Positions 8,336 to 17,162 of a stretch of 64,000 bases of DNA are shown here, in pieces. This stretch comes from Chitinophagaceae bacterium UBA1953 (lineage in GTDB: Bacteria > Bacteroidota > Bacteroidia > Chitinophagales > Chitinophagaceae). A model generated the notes under the pieces. It worked only from the letters and a program-made list of their open reading frames with translations, was not told the DNA's origin and did not search any database. The position numbers were made by a program, and so were the translations under genes. Positions within the stretch are counted from its first letter, which is position 1; each line of letters starts with the position of its first letter. The stretch covers positions 290,806 to 354,805 of the forward strand of contig DDEN01000057.1 of the NCBI GenBank assembly GCA_002336115.1, given 5' to 3'.

Positions 8336-8355
8336 AGTGCTTCTTTTTACAATAT

Positions 8356-8363
8356 CAAAGATA
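8356..8363 (-). promoter_or_regulatory. -7 element for the PspC-like gene
   Basis: TATCTTTG on the minus strand fits TAnnTTTG, 20 bases before the ATG at 8335. Confidence 0.5.
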
Positions 8364-8418
8364 TACCATTCAACCAATTCTTTAGAATAATGCTGGCAAA
8401 AAGTTGTTCATAAATTGG

Positions 8419-8427
8419 TAAATTTGC
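8419..8427 (+). promoter_or_regulatory. -7 element for aconitase
   Basis: TAAATTTGC fits TAnnTTTG and implies a leader of about 85 bases before the ATG at 8517. No well-spaced -33 box is evident. Confidence 0.45.
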
Positions 8428-8516
8428 AACCTCATTATTGCTGATTATGGCTCAGATAATGTTTTAACCACCGCCTGCATCAGCAATCACCAATCAGAAA
8501 TCTAAAATTTTTCAAC

Positions 8517-10787
8517 ATGGTATTTGATCTCGACTTAATCAGGAAAACGTACAGCGAAATGCCTGCCAAAGTAGATGCTGCCCGGAAAGCGCTGGGCCGT
8601 CCGCTTACACTTGCAGAGAAAATTTTATACTCTCACCTCTGGAAAGGAGTTGAACCGAAAGACTTTGAAAGAGGAAAAGCCTATGTTGATTTTGCTCCCG
8701 ACCGTGTAGCAATGCAGGATGCTACTGCACAGATGGCTTTGTTACAGTTTGATACAACAGGTCGTAAAAAAGTAGCAGTTCCTTCTACGGTTCATTGCGA
8801 TCACCTCATTGTTGCAAAAAATGAAGGTAAACAGGATTTGGTGAAAGCTGTTACCGATAATGAAGAGGTGTACAACTTCCTTTCTTCAATCTCAAATAAA
8901 TATGGCATTGGCTTCTGGAAACCCGGTGCTGGTATTATTCACCAAGTGGTATTGGAAAACTATGCCTTCCCCGGTGGTATGATGATCGGTACCGACAGCC
9001 ACACTGTAAATGCAGGTGGTTTAGGTATGATTGCTATTGGCGTTGGCGGTGCAGATGCGTGTGATGTAATGGCTGGTTTAAGCTGGGAATTATTGATGCC
9101 AAAACTCATTGGTGTTAAACTCACCGGTAAACTCAATGGCTGGACAGCTCCTAAAGATGTGATTTTAAAAGTTGCAGGTATCCTTACCGTAAAAGGTGGC
9201 ACCAATGCAATTGTTGAATATTTTGGCGAAGGCGCAACAAGCATGAGTTGTACCGGCAAAGGCACTATTTGTAATATGGGTGCCGAAATTGGTGCAACAA
9301 CTTCAACATTTGGTTATGATGAAAGCATGAGCCGTTACCTGAAAGCTACCGGCCGTGCTGAAGTAGCTGATGCGGCTGATGCGATTAAAGAATATTTAAC
9401 AGGCGATGCAGATGTTTATGCAAATCCTGAAAAGTATTTCGATAAAGTAATTGAAATTAACCTGAGTGAACTGGAACCACACTTAAACGGACCTTTCACT
9501 CCTGATTTAGCTACACCAATTTCCCAAATGAAAGAAGCTGCTGCTAAAAACGGATGGCCAACAAAGGTTGAAGTTGGCTTGATTGGCAGTTGCACGAACT
9601 CGTCTTATGAAGATATCAGCCGTGCGGTGAGCCTTGCAAAACAGGTTGCTGAAAAAGGTTTGAAAACAAAAGCTGAATTTACAATCACTCCTGGAAGTGA
9701 ATTGGTTCGCTATACAATTGAGCGTGATGGCTATTTAAGCGCTTTTGAAAAAATTGGTGCTACTGTATTTGCAAATGCCTGCGGGCCTTGTATTGGTATG
9801 TGGGATCGTATGGGTGCTGAAAAGCAGGAAAAAAACACCATCGTTCATTCATTCAACCGCAACTTTGCCAAACGAGCCGATGGTAACCCCAACACAATGG
9901 CGTTTGTTGCAAGTCCTGAATTAGTAACTGCGTTGGCTATTGCTGGCGATCTTACATTTAATCCCGTTACTGATACACTTACAAACGAAAAAGGTGAGCA
10001 GGTAAAACTCGATCCTCCAAGTGGTGATGAATTACCAACAAAAGGTTTTGCTGTTGAAGATGCCGGCTACCAGGCTCCTGCTGAAGATGGCAGTGGTGTT
10101 ATAATTGATGTAAAACCCGACAGCAAACGCTTACAACTTCTTTATTCTTTTGCCCCATGGGAAGGAACCGATCTGAAAGGGTTAAAACTCCTTATTAAAG
10201 CAAAAGGAAAATGTACAACCGATCATATATCAATGGCTGGTCCTTGGTTGAAATTCCGTGGACACCTTGATAATATCAGTAACAATATGCTGATTGGTGC
10301 TGTAAATTTCTTCAACGAAAAAACTGATAATGTTAAGAACCAGCTCACAGGTGAATATGGTGCTGTTCCTGCAACACAACGTGCCTACAAAGCTGCAGGC
10401 GTGGGATCAATTGTTGTAGGTGATGAAAACTATGGTGAAGGTTCAAGCCGTGAACATGCGGCAATGGAACCACGTCATCTTGGTGTACGTGTGGTGCTTG
10501 TAAAATCATTTGCACGTATCCACGAAACAAACCTGAAAAAACAGGGTATGTTGGCATTAACCTTTGCTAACAAAGAAGATTACGATAAGATTCTTGAAGA
10601 TGACACCATTGATGTGGAAGGATTAATTACATTCACACCAGGTAAACAATTACAATTGGTACTTAATCATAAAGACGGCAGCAATGAAACCATCACTGTT
10701 AACCACAGCTATAATGAGCAGCAGATTGAATGGTTCAAAGCAGGCGGTGCTTTAAATGTGATCCGTTCTGAATTTGCCAAAGGCTAA
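8517..10787 (+). CDS. Aconitate hydratase
   Basis: Interconverts citrate and isocitrate in the TCA cycle using a [4Fe-4S] cluster. The 756 residues match the mitochondrial-type aconitase length (E. coli AcnA is longer). The three cluster ligands are Cys359 (GSCTNSS), Cys422 and Cys425 (ACGPCIGMW). The swivel domain carries YGEGSSREHAAMEPR, with the substrate-binding Ser and Arg. Earlier motifs HCDHL and GTDSHTVNAGGLG match the active-site His and Asp region. A strong terminator follows, so it is a single-gene transcript. Confidence 0.96.
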   Translation: MVFDLDLIRKTYSEMPAKVDAARKALGRPLTLAEKILYSHLWKGVEPKDFERGKAYVDFAPDRVAMQDATAQMALLQFDTTGRKKVAVPSTVHCDHLIVAKNEGKQDLVKAVTDNEEVYNFLSSISNKYGIGFWKPGAGIIHQVVLENYAFPGGMMIGTDSHTVNAGGLGMIAIGVGGADACDVMAGLSWELLMPKLIGVKLTGKLNGWTAPKDVILKVAGILTVKGGTNAIVEYFGEGATSMSCTGKGTICNMGAEIGATTSTFGYDESMSRYLKATGRAEVADAADAIKEYLTGDADVYANPEKYFDKVIEINLSELEPHLNGPFTPDLATPISQMKEAAAKNGWPTKVEVGLIGSCTNSSYEDISRAVSLAKQVAEKGLKTKAEFTITPGSELVRYTIERDGYLSAFEKIGATVFANACGPCIGMWDRMGAEKQEKNTIVHSFNRNFAKRADGNPNTMAFVASPELVTALAIAGDLTFNPVTDTLTNEKGEQVKLDPPSGDELPTKGFAVEDAGYQAPAEDGSGVIIDVKPDSKRLQLLYSFAPWEGTDLKGLKLLIKAKGKCTTDHISMAGPWLKFRGHLDNISNNMLIGAVNFFNEKTDNVKNQLTGEYGAVPATQRAYKAAGVGSIVVGDENYGEGSSREHAAMEPRHLGVRVVLVKSFARIHETNLKKQGMLALTFANKEDYDKILEDDTIDVEGLITFTPGKQLQLVLNHKDGSNETITVNHSYNEQQIEWFKAGGALNVIRSEFAKG

Positions 10788-10811
10788 GTTCCAACTAATT
10801 ACAATCAAGAT

Positions 10812-10838
10812 AAATCCCGCCTGATGGCGGGATTTTTT
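10812..10838 (+). terminator. Terminator of aconitase gene
   Basis: The stem ATCCCGCC/GGCGGGAT with a TGAT loop is followed by TTTTTT, 24 bases after the stop. Confidence 0.92.
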
Positions 10839-11011
10839 ATTGTTTGTAAGACGTTACTTCTGGAGCAATCATTTTTTTGAAACTTTAAGCAGCTCAATTA
10901 CTGACTAATCTCATTTTCAATAACGAACGATAGTTATACTTTTAACAGTTATAATTTTTTCCCGATCTATTGAAAGAAAAAATCGATTGCTTCACATTAA
11001 AATTTTGCTAT

Positions 11012-12364
11012 ATGATAGCAACAACATCTAAAAGTTTAGAAAAATTCATGGAATTGGTGGTAAAACGCAACCCGGCTCAAGCCGAATACCAACAGGCAGT
11101 TTTTGAGGTAGTTCGTTCTGTTCTCCCTTATGTTGAAGAACACCCCGAATATCAGAAAGCAAATATTCTAGAACGTATGATTGAGCCCGAAAGATCTGTC
11201 ATTTTCCGTGTGCCATGGATGGATGATAAAGGGAACTACAGAGTAAATCGTGGTTACAGAGTTCAGATGAACAATGCTATAGGGCCCTATAAAGGTGGGT
11301 TACGGTTTCACCCGAATGTTACGCTGAGTATTTTAAAATTTCTTGCATTTGAACAGGTATTCAAAAACTCATTAACAACCCTTCCAATGGGTGGCGGTAA
11401 AGGCGGCTCTGATTTTGATCCCAAAGGAAAATCTGATGCAGAAGTAATGCGCTTTTGCCAGAGTTTTATGACCGAACTTCACCGCTATATTGGTAAAGAT
11501 ACCGATGTTCCCGCCGGTGATATTGGCGTAGGTGCAAGAGAAATTGGTTACTTGTTTGGACAATATAAACGCCTTACAAACGAGTTCACCGGAGTTTTAA
11601 CCGGCAAAGGTTATACTTATGGTGGCAGTCTTATACGCCCTGAAGCTACAGGCTACGGATTACTGTTTTTTGTTGAAGAAATGCTTGAAACGATTGGCGA
11701 AACAATGAAAGATAAAAAAGTGGTTGTTTCGGGAAGCGGTAATGTTGCTCAATATGCCATTGAAAAAGTTATTGCATTAGGCGGTATTCCATTAACAGCA
11801 TCAGACAGTGATGGATTTATTTATGACCCCGATGGTATTACTAATGAAAAACTGGAATTCATTCTTGAACTGAAGAATGAAAAACGTGGCCGCATTTCTG
11901 AATATGCTGAAAAATATGGTGTTCCATATTATGCAGGTGAAAGACCCTGGAAAATTCCTTGCGATATTGCATTGCCTTGTGCCGTTCAGAATGAACTGGA
12001 CGAGAATGATGCAAAACTGCTGGTGAAAAATGGCTGTAAAATGGTGGCCGAAGGCGCAAATATGCCAACAACTCCTGAAGCTATTGAAGTATTGCAGGAA
12101 AATGGTATTCTCTATGCTCCTGGTAAAGCAGCGAATGCAGGGGGTGTTGCAACATCCGGTCTCGAAATGTCGCAAAACTCAATCCGTCTTTCGTGGACAA
12201 GAGAAGAAGTTGAAAATAAACTCCGCACAATCATGAAAAATATTCATGAGCAATGTGTGAAATATGGTAAAAAAGAAGATGGAACTATTGACTATGTAAA
12301 AGGTGCAAATATTGCCGGCTTTGTACGTGTTGCTGATGCAATGCTTGCTGAAGGCCATGTATAA
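11012..12364 (+). CDS. gdhA: Glutamate dehydrogenase, NADP-type hexameric
   Basis: Makes glutamate from 2-oxoglutarate and ammonia. From ATG 11012 the protein has 450 residues, standard for the hexameric bacterial enzyme. The family block PMGGGKGGSDFDPKGKS (about 124-140) holds the catalytic Lys and glutamate-binding residues, and VVSGSGNVAQYA is the dinucleotide fold. The frame can be extended to a TTG at 10970, but those residues are not conserved in the family. The NADP preference is taken from family resemblance, not proven here. A strong terminator follows. Confidence 0.95.
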   Translation: MIATTSKSLEKFMELVVKRNPAQAEYQQAVFEVVRSVLPYVEEHPEYQKANILERMIEPERSVIFRVPWMDDKGNYRVNRGYRVQMNNAIGPYKGGLRFHPNVTLSILKFLAFEQVFKNSLTTLPMGGGKGGSDFDPKGKSDAEVMRFCQSFMTELHRYIGKDTDVPAGDIGVGAREIGYLFGQYKRLTNEFTGVLTGKGYTYGGSLIRPEATGYGLLFFVEEMLETIGETMKDKKVVVSGSGNVAQYAIEKVIALGGIPLTASDSDGFIYDPDGITNEKLEFILELKNEKRGRISEYAEKYGVPYYAGERPWKIPCDIALPCAVQNELDENDAKLLVKNGCKMVAEGANMPTTPEAIEVLQENGILYAPGKAANAGGVATSGLEMSQNSIRLSWTREEVENKLRTIMKNIHEQCVKYGKKEDGTIDYVKGANIAGFVRVADAMLAEGHV

Positions 12365-12383
12365 TTATTTATCCTGCTTTTAA

Positions 12384-12414
12384 AAAAGAGGCTGCGTTTG
12401 CAGCCTCTTTTTTT
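12384..12414 (+). terminator. Terminator of gdhA
   Basis: The stem AGAGGCTGC/GCAGCCTCT with a GTTT loop is followed by a T-run, 20 bases after the stop. Confidence 0.93.
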
Positions 12415-12510
12415 ATAACATTTACACTTTATTAAGGTTAATCTGCCACTTATACAAACGTTGATAAAAGCAACTCCCAATCCGTAACTTTAAACAGTAA
12501 AAACTGTATT

Positions 12511-14409
12511 ATGAGAAGAGTTTTATTTGTCCTTATAGTTATTTCAATCACACTTATATCAACAGCACAACAAACACAAAAGCCCCCATTACATGGAAAA
12601 AACTGGATGGCTATTACAGGAAAACCTCTTGCAGCAACTGCAGGTTCCATGATTTTTCAAAAAGGAGGAAATGCTGTTGATGCTGCCTGCGCAATGCTGG
12701 CATCAACCTGTACCATGTGGGATGTATTAAGCTGGGGCGGAGAAACTCAGGCTCTCATCTTCAATCCAAAAACAAAAAAAGTAATTGCCATTAATGCACT
12801 TGGTGTTGCTCCTACCGGAGCAACTGTAGAATATTTCAAAAGCAAGGGATATGATTTTCCGCCAGAATACGGTCCGTTAGCAGCCGTAACACCAGGAACA
12901 TTTGGCGGACTTTGTTTGATGCTTGCCAATTATGGAACAATGAGTTTAAAAGAAGTGCTTGCGCCTTGTATCCAACTTGCATCAGGTTATCCAATAGAAG
13001 CGCAAACCGCCAACAGCATGGAACGTGGAAAGAAAATGATCAAACAGTGGCCATACAGTACCAAAATTTTTCTTCCCCATGCAGGTGAAAAAAGAGAAGC
13101 ACCAGAAGCGGGAGAAATTTTTGTTCAGAAAGATTTATTAAACACACTTACCAAATTAGTTGAAGCTGAACAACAGGCATTGAAAAAAGGGAAAAACCGC
13201 AAAGAAGCAATTATGGCAGCATATAATCGCTTTTACAAAGGAGATGTGGCACAGGAATTTGTTCGTGGTTGCCAGGAACAAGGTGGATTAATTACAATGA
13301 AAGATTTAGCCAACTGGAAACCCATTGAAGAAGAACCAATGCATGTAAACTATAAAGGCATTGAGGTCTATAAATTACAACAATGGACACAAGGCCCAGC
13401 TTTCCTGCAATCGCTCAACATACTTGAAAATTTTGATTTGAAAGCGATGGGCTATAACAGCACAAATTATATTCATACACTTTACCAAACAATGAGTCTT
13501 GCATTTGCTGATCGTGATTTTTATTATGGCGATCCATACTTTGCTCCAGCAGAACCAATGAAGGGTTTGTTAAGTAAAGAATATGCAAAACAACGTGCAT
13601 CACTTATATCCCCGGATAAAAATGATCCAAATATTGGCCCCGGTGATCCATATCCTTTTGAAGGAAAAACAAATCCATATTTTGATATTCTGAAGAAAAG
13701 AGGATTCACTTTTGATACAACAAAAAGCAAACGCTCCAATTTTGCACCTGCACATGATGTAAGAAATAACAGTGTTGCATCAGTTGATGCCGATTATATG
13801 GATCGCTTGTGGCGAGGCACCACCTCAGTTGAAGCTGCCGATGCAGAAGGTTGGGTGGTTTCAATCACACCTTCTGGTGGTTGGATGCCAGCCTGCATTG
13901 CCGGTAATACCGGTATTGGAATGAGTCAGCGGTTGCAAAGTTTTGTTTTAGATTCAACATTAAATCCCTTTAACGTAATTGAACCCGGCAAACGTCCGAG
14001 AGTTACACTAACCCCTACACTTGCCTTGAAAGATGGTAAACCATTTTTATCTTTTGCTGTACAGGGTGGCGATACACAAGACCAAAATTTACTTCAGTTC
14101 TTTTTAAACATTGTTGAATTTGGAATGACGGTTCAACAAGCCTGTGAGGCTGCAAACATTAATACAAATCAACTGTGGCTTTCTCTTGGTGGCACAAAAG
14201 TTCAAGACAGAATGCCCAGACCCGGTAATCTTTTGCTGAACGACAACACAACTGAACAAGTAAGAAACGATCTGAAAAAAATGGGCTATATACTTTCGTT
14301 TGACGACAGAACAAGCGGACCTATTAATGCTATTTACTTCGATTGGAAGCATGGCAGTTTCTGGGGTGGCAGCAGTAATCATGGAGAAGATTACGGTATT
14401 GGATGGTAA
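12511..14409 (+). CDS. Divergent gamma-glutamyltransferase-family N-terminal nucleophile hydrolase
   Basis: 632 residues with a signal peptide (cleavage likely after about residue 19, STAQ), so it is exported. GKPLAATAGSMIFQKGGNAVDAA is the start of the GGT fold and GTT at 436-438 is the expected autocleavage site, with Thr437 as nucleophile. Around it the usual TTHxSV is replaced by TTSVEA, and the usual Asn after DxxG is Trp; the later GSPGG-type oxyanion loop reads VQGGDTQ. It belongs to the family, but its substrate may differ from glutathione. It ends 3 bases from a convergent gene. Confidence 0.85.
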   Translation: MRRVLFVLIVISITLISTAQQTQKPPLHGKNWMAITGKPLAATAGSMIFQKGGNAVDAACAMLASTCTMWDVLSWGGETQALIFNPKTKKVIAINALGVAPTGATVEYFKSKGYDFPPEYGPLAAVTPGTFGGLCLMLANYGTMSLKEVLAPCIQLASGYPIEAQTANSMERGKKMIKQWPYSTKIFLPHAGEKREAPEAGEIFVQKDLLNTLTKLVEAEQQALKKGKNRKEAIMAAYNRFYKGDVAQEFVRGCQEQGGLITMKDLANWKPIEEEPMHVNYKGIEVYKLQQWTQGPAFLQSLNILENFDLKAMGYNSTNYIHTLYQTMSLAFADRDFYYGDPYFAPAEPMKGLLSKEYAKQRASLISPDKNDPNIGPGDPYPFEGKTNPYFDILKKRGFTFDTTKSKRSNFAPAHDVRNNSVASVDADYMDRLWRGTTSVEAADAEGWVVSITPSGGWMPACIAGNTGIGMSQRLQSFVLDSTLNPFNVIEPGKRPRVTLTPTLALKDGKPFLSFAVQGGDTQDQNLLQFFLNIVEFGMTVQQACEAANINTNQLWLSLGGTKVQDRMPRPGNLLLNDNTTEQVRNDLKKMGYILSFDDRTSGPINAIYFDWKHGSFWGGSSNHGEDYGIGW

Positions 14410-14412
14410 AAA

Positions 14413-15042
14413 TTATTTTTCGAAATTTGCATAATATCGCTTCCCTGTTTGAGGGTGATAAATTTCAAGAAAATAGTTGCCTTTTTTCAAGTCATTAATA
14501 AGGATGTTGTTGAAAGATGCGTGAACTGTTTTTGACTTTACCATCTTTCCAACAATATTATAAAAACGACAAACATAACTTCCAGTATGAAAGGGAAGGT
14601 GAAATTTCAACTTATTTGTGGAATAGTTGAAATGAACCACTGTGAGATTATTGCCTGCTGATTTTAAACTCAAAGGTGTAATAATACTTGAAAAAACTTC
14701 CCCTTTGTTTGTAACAGCTCTCACCCGATAGAATAGAAACAGATCACGGAGAGTAATTTTGTCTTTATATATGTATTGCTCTGTTTCTTCTTTATTATCG
14801 GCAAGAACTAATGCAACCGTTTTGAACATACCGTTTACATCCATCCTTTCTATTTCAAAATGGTCGGTAATAAGATTATCAGAAACCGACCATTGCACTA
14901 ATACATGATCATTGCAATCAGTAACCGAAACTCTTCCGAGGATGTTATTTGTGGTGTCCTTAATATGTATATCATTCATGCGGGCAAAAATTGGCCCAAC
15001 AGCAATAAGCACACACAGAAAAACCAATACTACTTTTTTCAA
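14413..15042 (-). CDS. Small exported protein with type IX-like C-terminal domain
   Basis: 209 residues: a signal peptide (about 1-20), one FN3-like module (VLVQWSVSDNLITDHFEIER to FYRVRAVT), and a C-terminal beta domain ending KKGNYFLEIYHPQTGKRYYANFEK-like, which resembles type IX sorting tails. It closely parallels the C-terminal half of the protein at 15174-16457. The start is a TTG at 15042 followed by KKVVLVFL; no ATG is available upstream. It is separated from the neighbour by a terminator, so it has its own transcript. Function unknown; likely surface-exposed or secreted. Confidence 0.75.
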   Translation of the reverse strand: MKKVVLVFLCVLIAVGPIFARMNDIHIKDTTNNILGRVSVTDCNDHVLVQWSVSDNLITDHFEIERMDVNGMFKTVALVLADNKEETEQYIYKDKITLRDLFLFYRVRAVTNKGEVFSSIITPLSLKSAGNNLTVVHFNYSTNKLKFHLPFHTGSYVCRFYNIVGKMVKSKTVHASFNNILINDLKKGNYFLEIYHPQTGKRYYANFEK

Positions 15043-15116
15043 AAAATTTCAACCTTGTTTAATTCGCAAAAGTGAGGTAATGAATATCGGCAAAAATAAC
15101 AATTTCAAAATTTAAA

Positions 15117-15153
15117 GTAAAAGGGGCCGAACGAATCAGCCCCTTCTGTTTTC
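15117..15153 (-). terminator. Terminator of the type IX cargo gene
   Basis: On the minus strand the stem AAGGGGC/GCCCCTT is followed by TTTTA, about 20 bases past the stop at 15174. It separates the two related cargo genes. Confidence 0.75.
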
Positions 15154-15173
15154 GCCATTATTTATACACTAAA

Positions 15174-16457
15174 TCATTGTTTTTTAAACTGAGAGGAGTA
15201 CCTTATCCCACTTTGAGGATGGTATAAATCAACAAAATAAGAACCGGCTTTCAGTTGTGAAGTATTTATTTGCGGATTAGATGATGTAACGGAACCGTTC
15301 ATTATCACTCTGCCATCGCTGCTGTAAACTTTGTATATATAATTTCCCGTTGCATTAACCAGCCTCATATTAACAAAATCCTTTGCCGGGTTGGGATACA
15401 TTACAATTGTATTACTCTGAGCATTTTCAGGCCGGATTAATTTAATATCGCTATATGTTACAGCATTATCTGTACCCAGAATTTTAATCCTGTAATATAA
15501 ATTTTCATTACCCGGCACATTTTTGTCTTTATACTCAAGCTGTATTCTCTTCTGAGAATTATCACTCATAACCATACCCACCATTTTAAATATACCATTG
15601 CCCTGTTTTCGTTCTATTTCATAATGATCTACAAGGTCATTATTGTTTGCTTCCCAATTAACAGCCACATCGTCTGCCTTTTTTTCAAGCTTCATATTAC
15701 TAACAGTGCCGGGAAGTATTCCATTAATCGGATTAACAAAATTAATGTCTGCATTACTCAATGCAATTGGAGAAAAATTCTGATTAGTGCAATTACTGGC
15801 ATCAAATGGTTGATAAGGAAGTTGCCCCTGCCGAATAATAACAATGGCAATTTCTTTGTAGGCATCAGTTAAAACACCATTAAGCCCTCCATTATCTTTC
15901 GTAAAAAATTGTGCAATAAATTCCGAATCACCAAAACCATAATTGGGATCATTGAGATGATAATCTGATGGCTGCGCAGGCGAAACAAGTGTAAAAAATA
16001 TATCTATCATTACGGCCGAAGTTCCCTGTGGAATCGATACAGCATTTGTGCAGACATTCGTTGAAAGGTTAATATACCGGCATTGCAATATTTTGTTTTG
16101 CCCGGTTGATCCAATAGCCGCTGATCTGCTGGGAGTCGACTCAACACCAATATTTGCGGCTGCGGGGTCGGTATCTGGTCCTATAGTTGAAAAATAATCA
16201 GGCGCACTTAATCCCGGCATATAGCTTTGATAACCGGCATAAGTAACTTTTGCATTATTAAATTGTACTCCAAAACGCATCCCCACAAACTGCATCTGGC
16301 CTGAACTGGAACCAGTTTTATTACGTAATGCTAATCTGATAACTATTCTATTGTTCGCACTTTGCCAAAAAGCATTGCCATAAATTTCGCCTTGCGCATA
16401 CAAAGAATTTTCAATACAAATTAATAACACCAGCAACAAGAGTACATTTCTAATCAT
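15174..16457 (-). CDS. Type IX secretion cargo protein with sorting tail
   Basis: 427 residues: a signal peptide (1-21), a cohesin-like or beta-sandwich N-terminal region of about 200 residues, an FN3-like module (VAVNWEANNNDLVDHYEIER), and a clear C-terminal type A sorting domain (MYPNPAKDFVNM, later LKAGSYFVDLYHPQSG). The tail would direct it through the SprA translocon encoded in this window. No catalytic motif is seen; a structural or adhesive role is possible. It starts at ATG 16457. Confidence 0.85.
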   Translation of the reverse strand: MIRNVLLLLVLLICIENSLYAQGEIYGNAFWQSANNRIVIRLALRNKTGSSSGQMQFVGMRFGVQFNNAKVTYAGYQSYMPGLSAPDYFSTIGPDTDPAAANIGVESTPSRSAAIGSTGQNKILQCRYINLSTNVCTNAVSIPQGTSAVMIDIFFTLVSPAQPSDYHLNDPNYGFGDSEFIAQFFTKDNGGLNGVLTDAYKEIAIVIIRQGQLPYQPFDASNCTNQNFSPIALSNADINFVNPINGILPGTVSNMKLEKKADDVAVNWEANNNDLVDHYEIERKQGNGIFKMVGMVMSDNSQKRIQLEYKDKNVPGNENLYYRIKILGTDNAVTYSDIKLIRPENAQSNTIVMYPNPAKDFVNMRLVNATGNYIYKVYSSDGRVIMNGSVTSSNPQINTSQLKAGSYFVDLYHPQSGIRYSSQFKKQ

Positions 16458-16512
16458 AAGAAAATATTTTTTGTTAACTGGTTTCCGTAGGTGGAGGAAA
16501 TTTAAAGGTTAG

Positions 16513-16640
16513 CTTTTCAGGGGAAAATTGGTTTAATGATACTTTAGTAAATAAAACTTAACAAACTGACTCTTCAGATGAATGGAATTAAATTCTGATT
16601 TTCAGGAGGGAGATTGGTTTAATACTGTCGTAAAAATACA
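16513..16640. repeat. Imperfect direct repeat upstream of cargo gene
   Basis: Two copies of about 40 bases (16513-16553 and 16599-16640) share TTTTCAGG, then ATTGGTTTAAT, ACT and GTAAA. They lie in the 259-bp gap between the cargo gene and the SET gene. No gene was seen in this gap. Confidence 0.5.
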
Positions 16641-16716
16641 TTTTGCAAATCCCTGATGCAACTGTTTACCAATATTAATTTTATAGTAATCCTTCGCAGG
16701 CATTATTAACAGATAT

Positions 16717-17103
16717 TCAATCATTTACATCAAACCAAACAGGCTTCTTATCATTCCAGTTTCCGTTGTAATTTATCGTTACTTCTTCGCCTGCCCTGAT
16801 ATTTCTAACAGCTTTAATAAACATTGCTTCTTCTTCAAAATCCATATAATATTCACTGTTGCTCTCATACGAATGATTGTACACAGAAATCCATCCAAGC
16901 GCCATTGCACACTGTTTTTTTTCGCCACCCCATTCAAAAATATAATCATGCAAAAGGGTTTGATCTAACAACTTTCTATCCTCACCACTCATCACAACAA
17001 CCGGAGCAATTTCAATTATATCACCCGCTTCAATTTCGTAATTGGTAAAAACACCTCTGCCTTTGTTTTCTGTATGGTCGATATATAATTGGGGCAGCCG
17101 CAT
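16717..17103 (-). CDS. SET-domain protein
   Basis: 128 residues from ATG 17103, comprising essentially a stand-alone SET domain. KGRGVFT is the N-terminal SET motif, ISVYNHSYESN corresponds to the NHS motif that binds S-adenosylmethionine, and GEEVTINYN is the C-terminal catalytic Tyr motif. Such proteins methylate protein lysines in eukaryotes; bacterial substrates are mostly unknown. A GTG four codons upstream could also serve as start. It is divergent from mgtE with only a short gap. Confidence 0.82.
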   Translation of the reverse strand: MRLPQLYIDHTENKGRGVFTNYEIEAGDIIEIAPVVVMSGEDRKLLDQTLLHDYIFEWGGEKKQCAMALGWISVYNHSYESNSEYYMDFEEEAMFIKAVRNIRAGEEVTINYNGNWNDKKPVWFDVND

Positions 17104-17162
17104 GCTACTATTCACATTTTATTTTCCATCAAAGAAACTAACTTTAGCCAAATTAGTTGACA

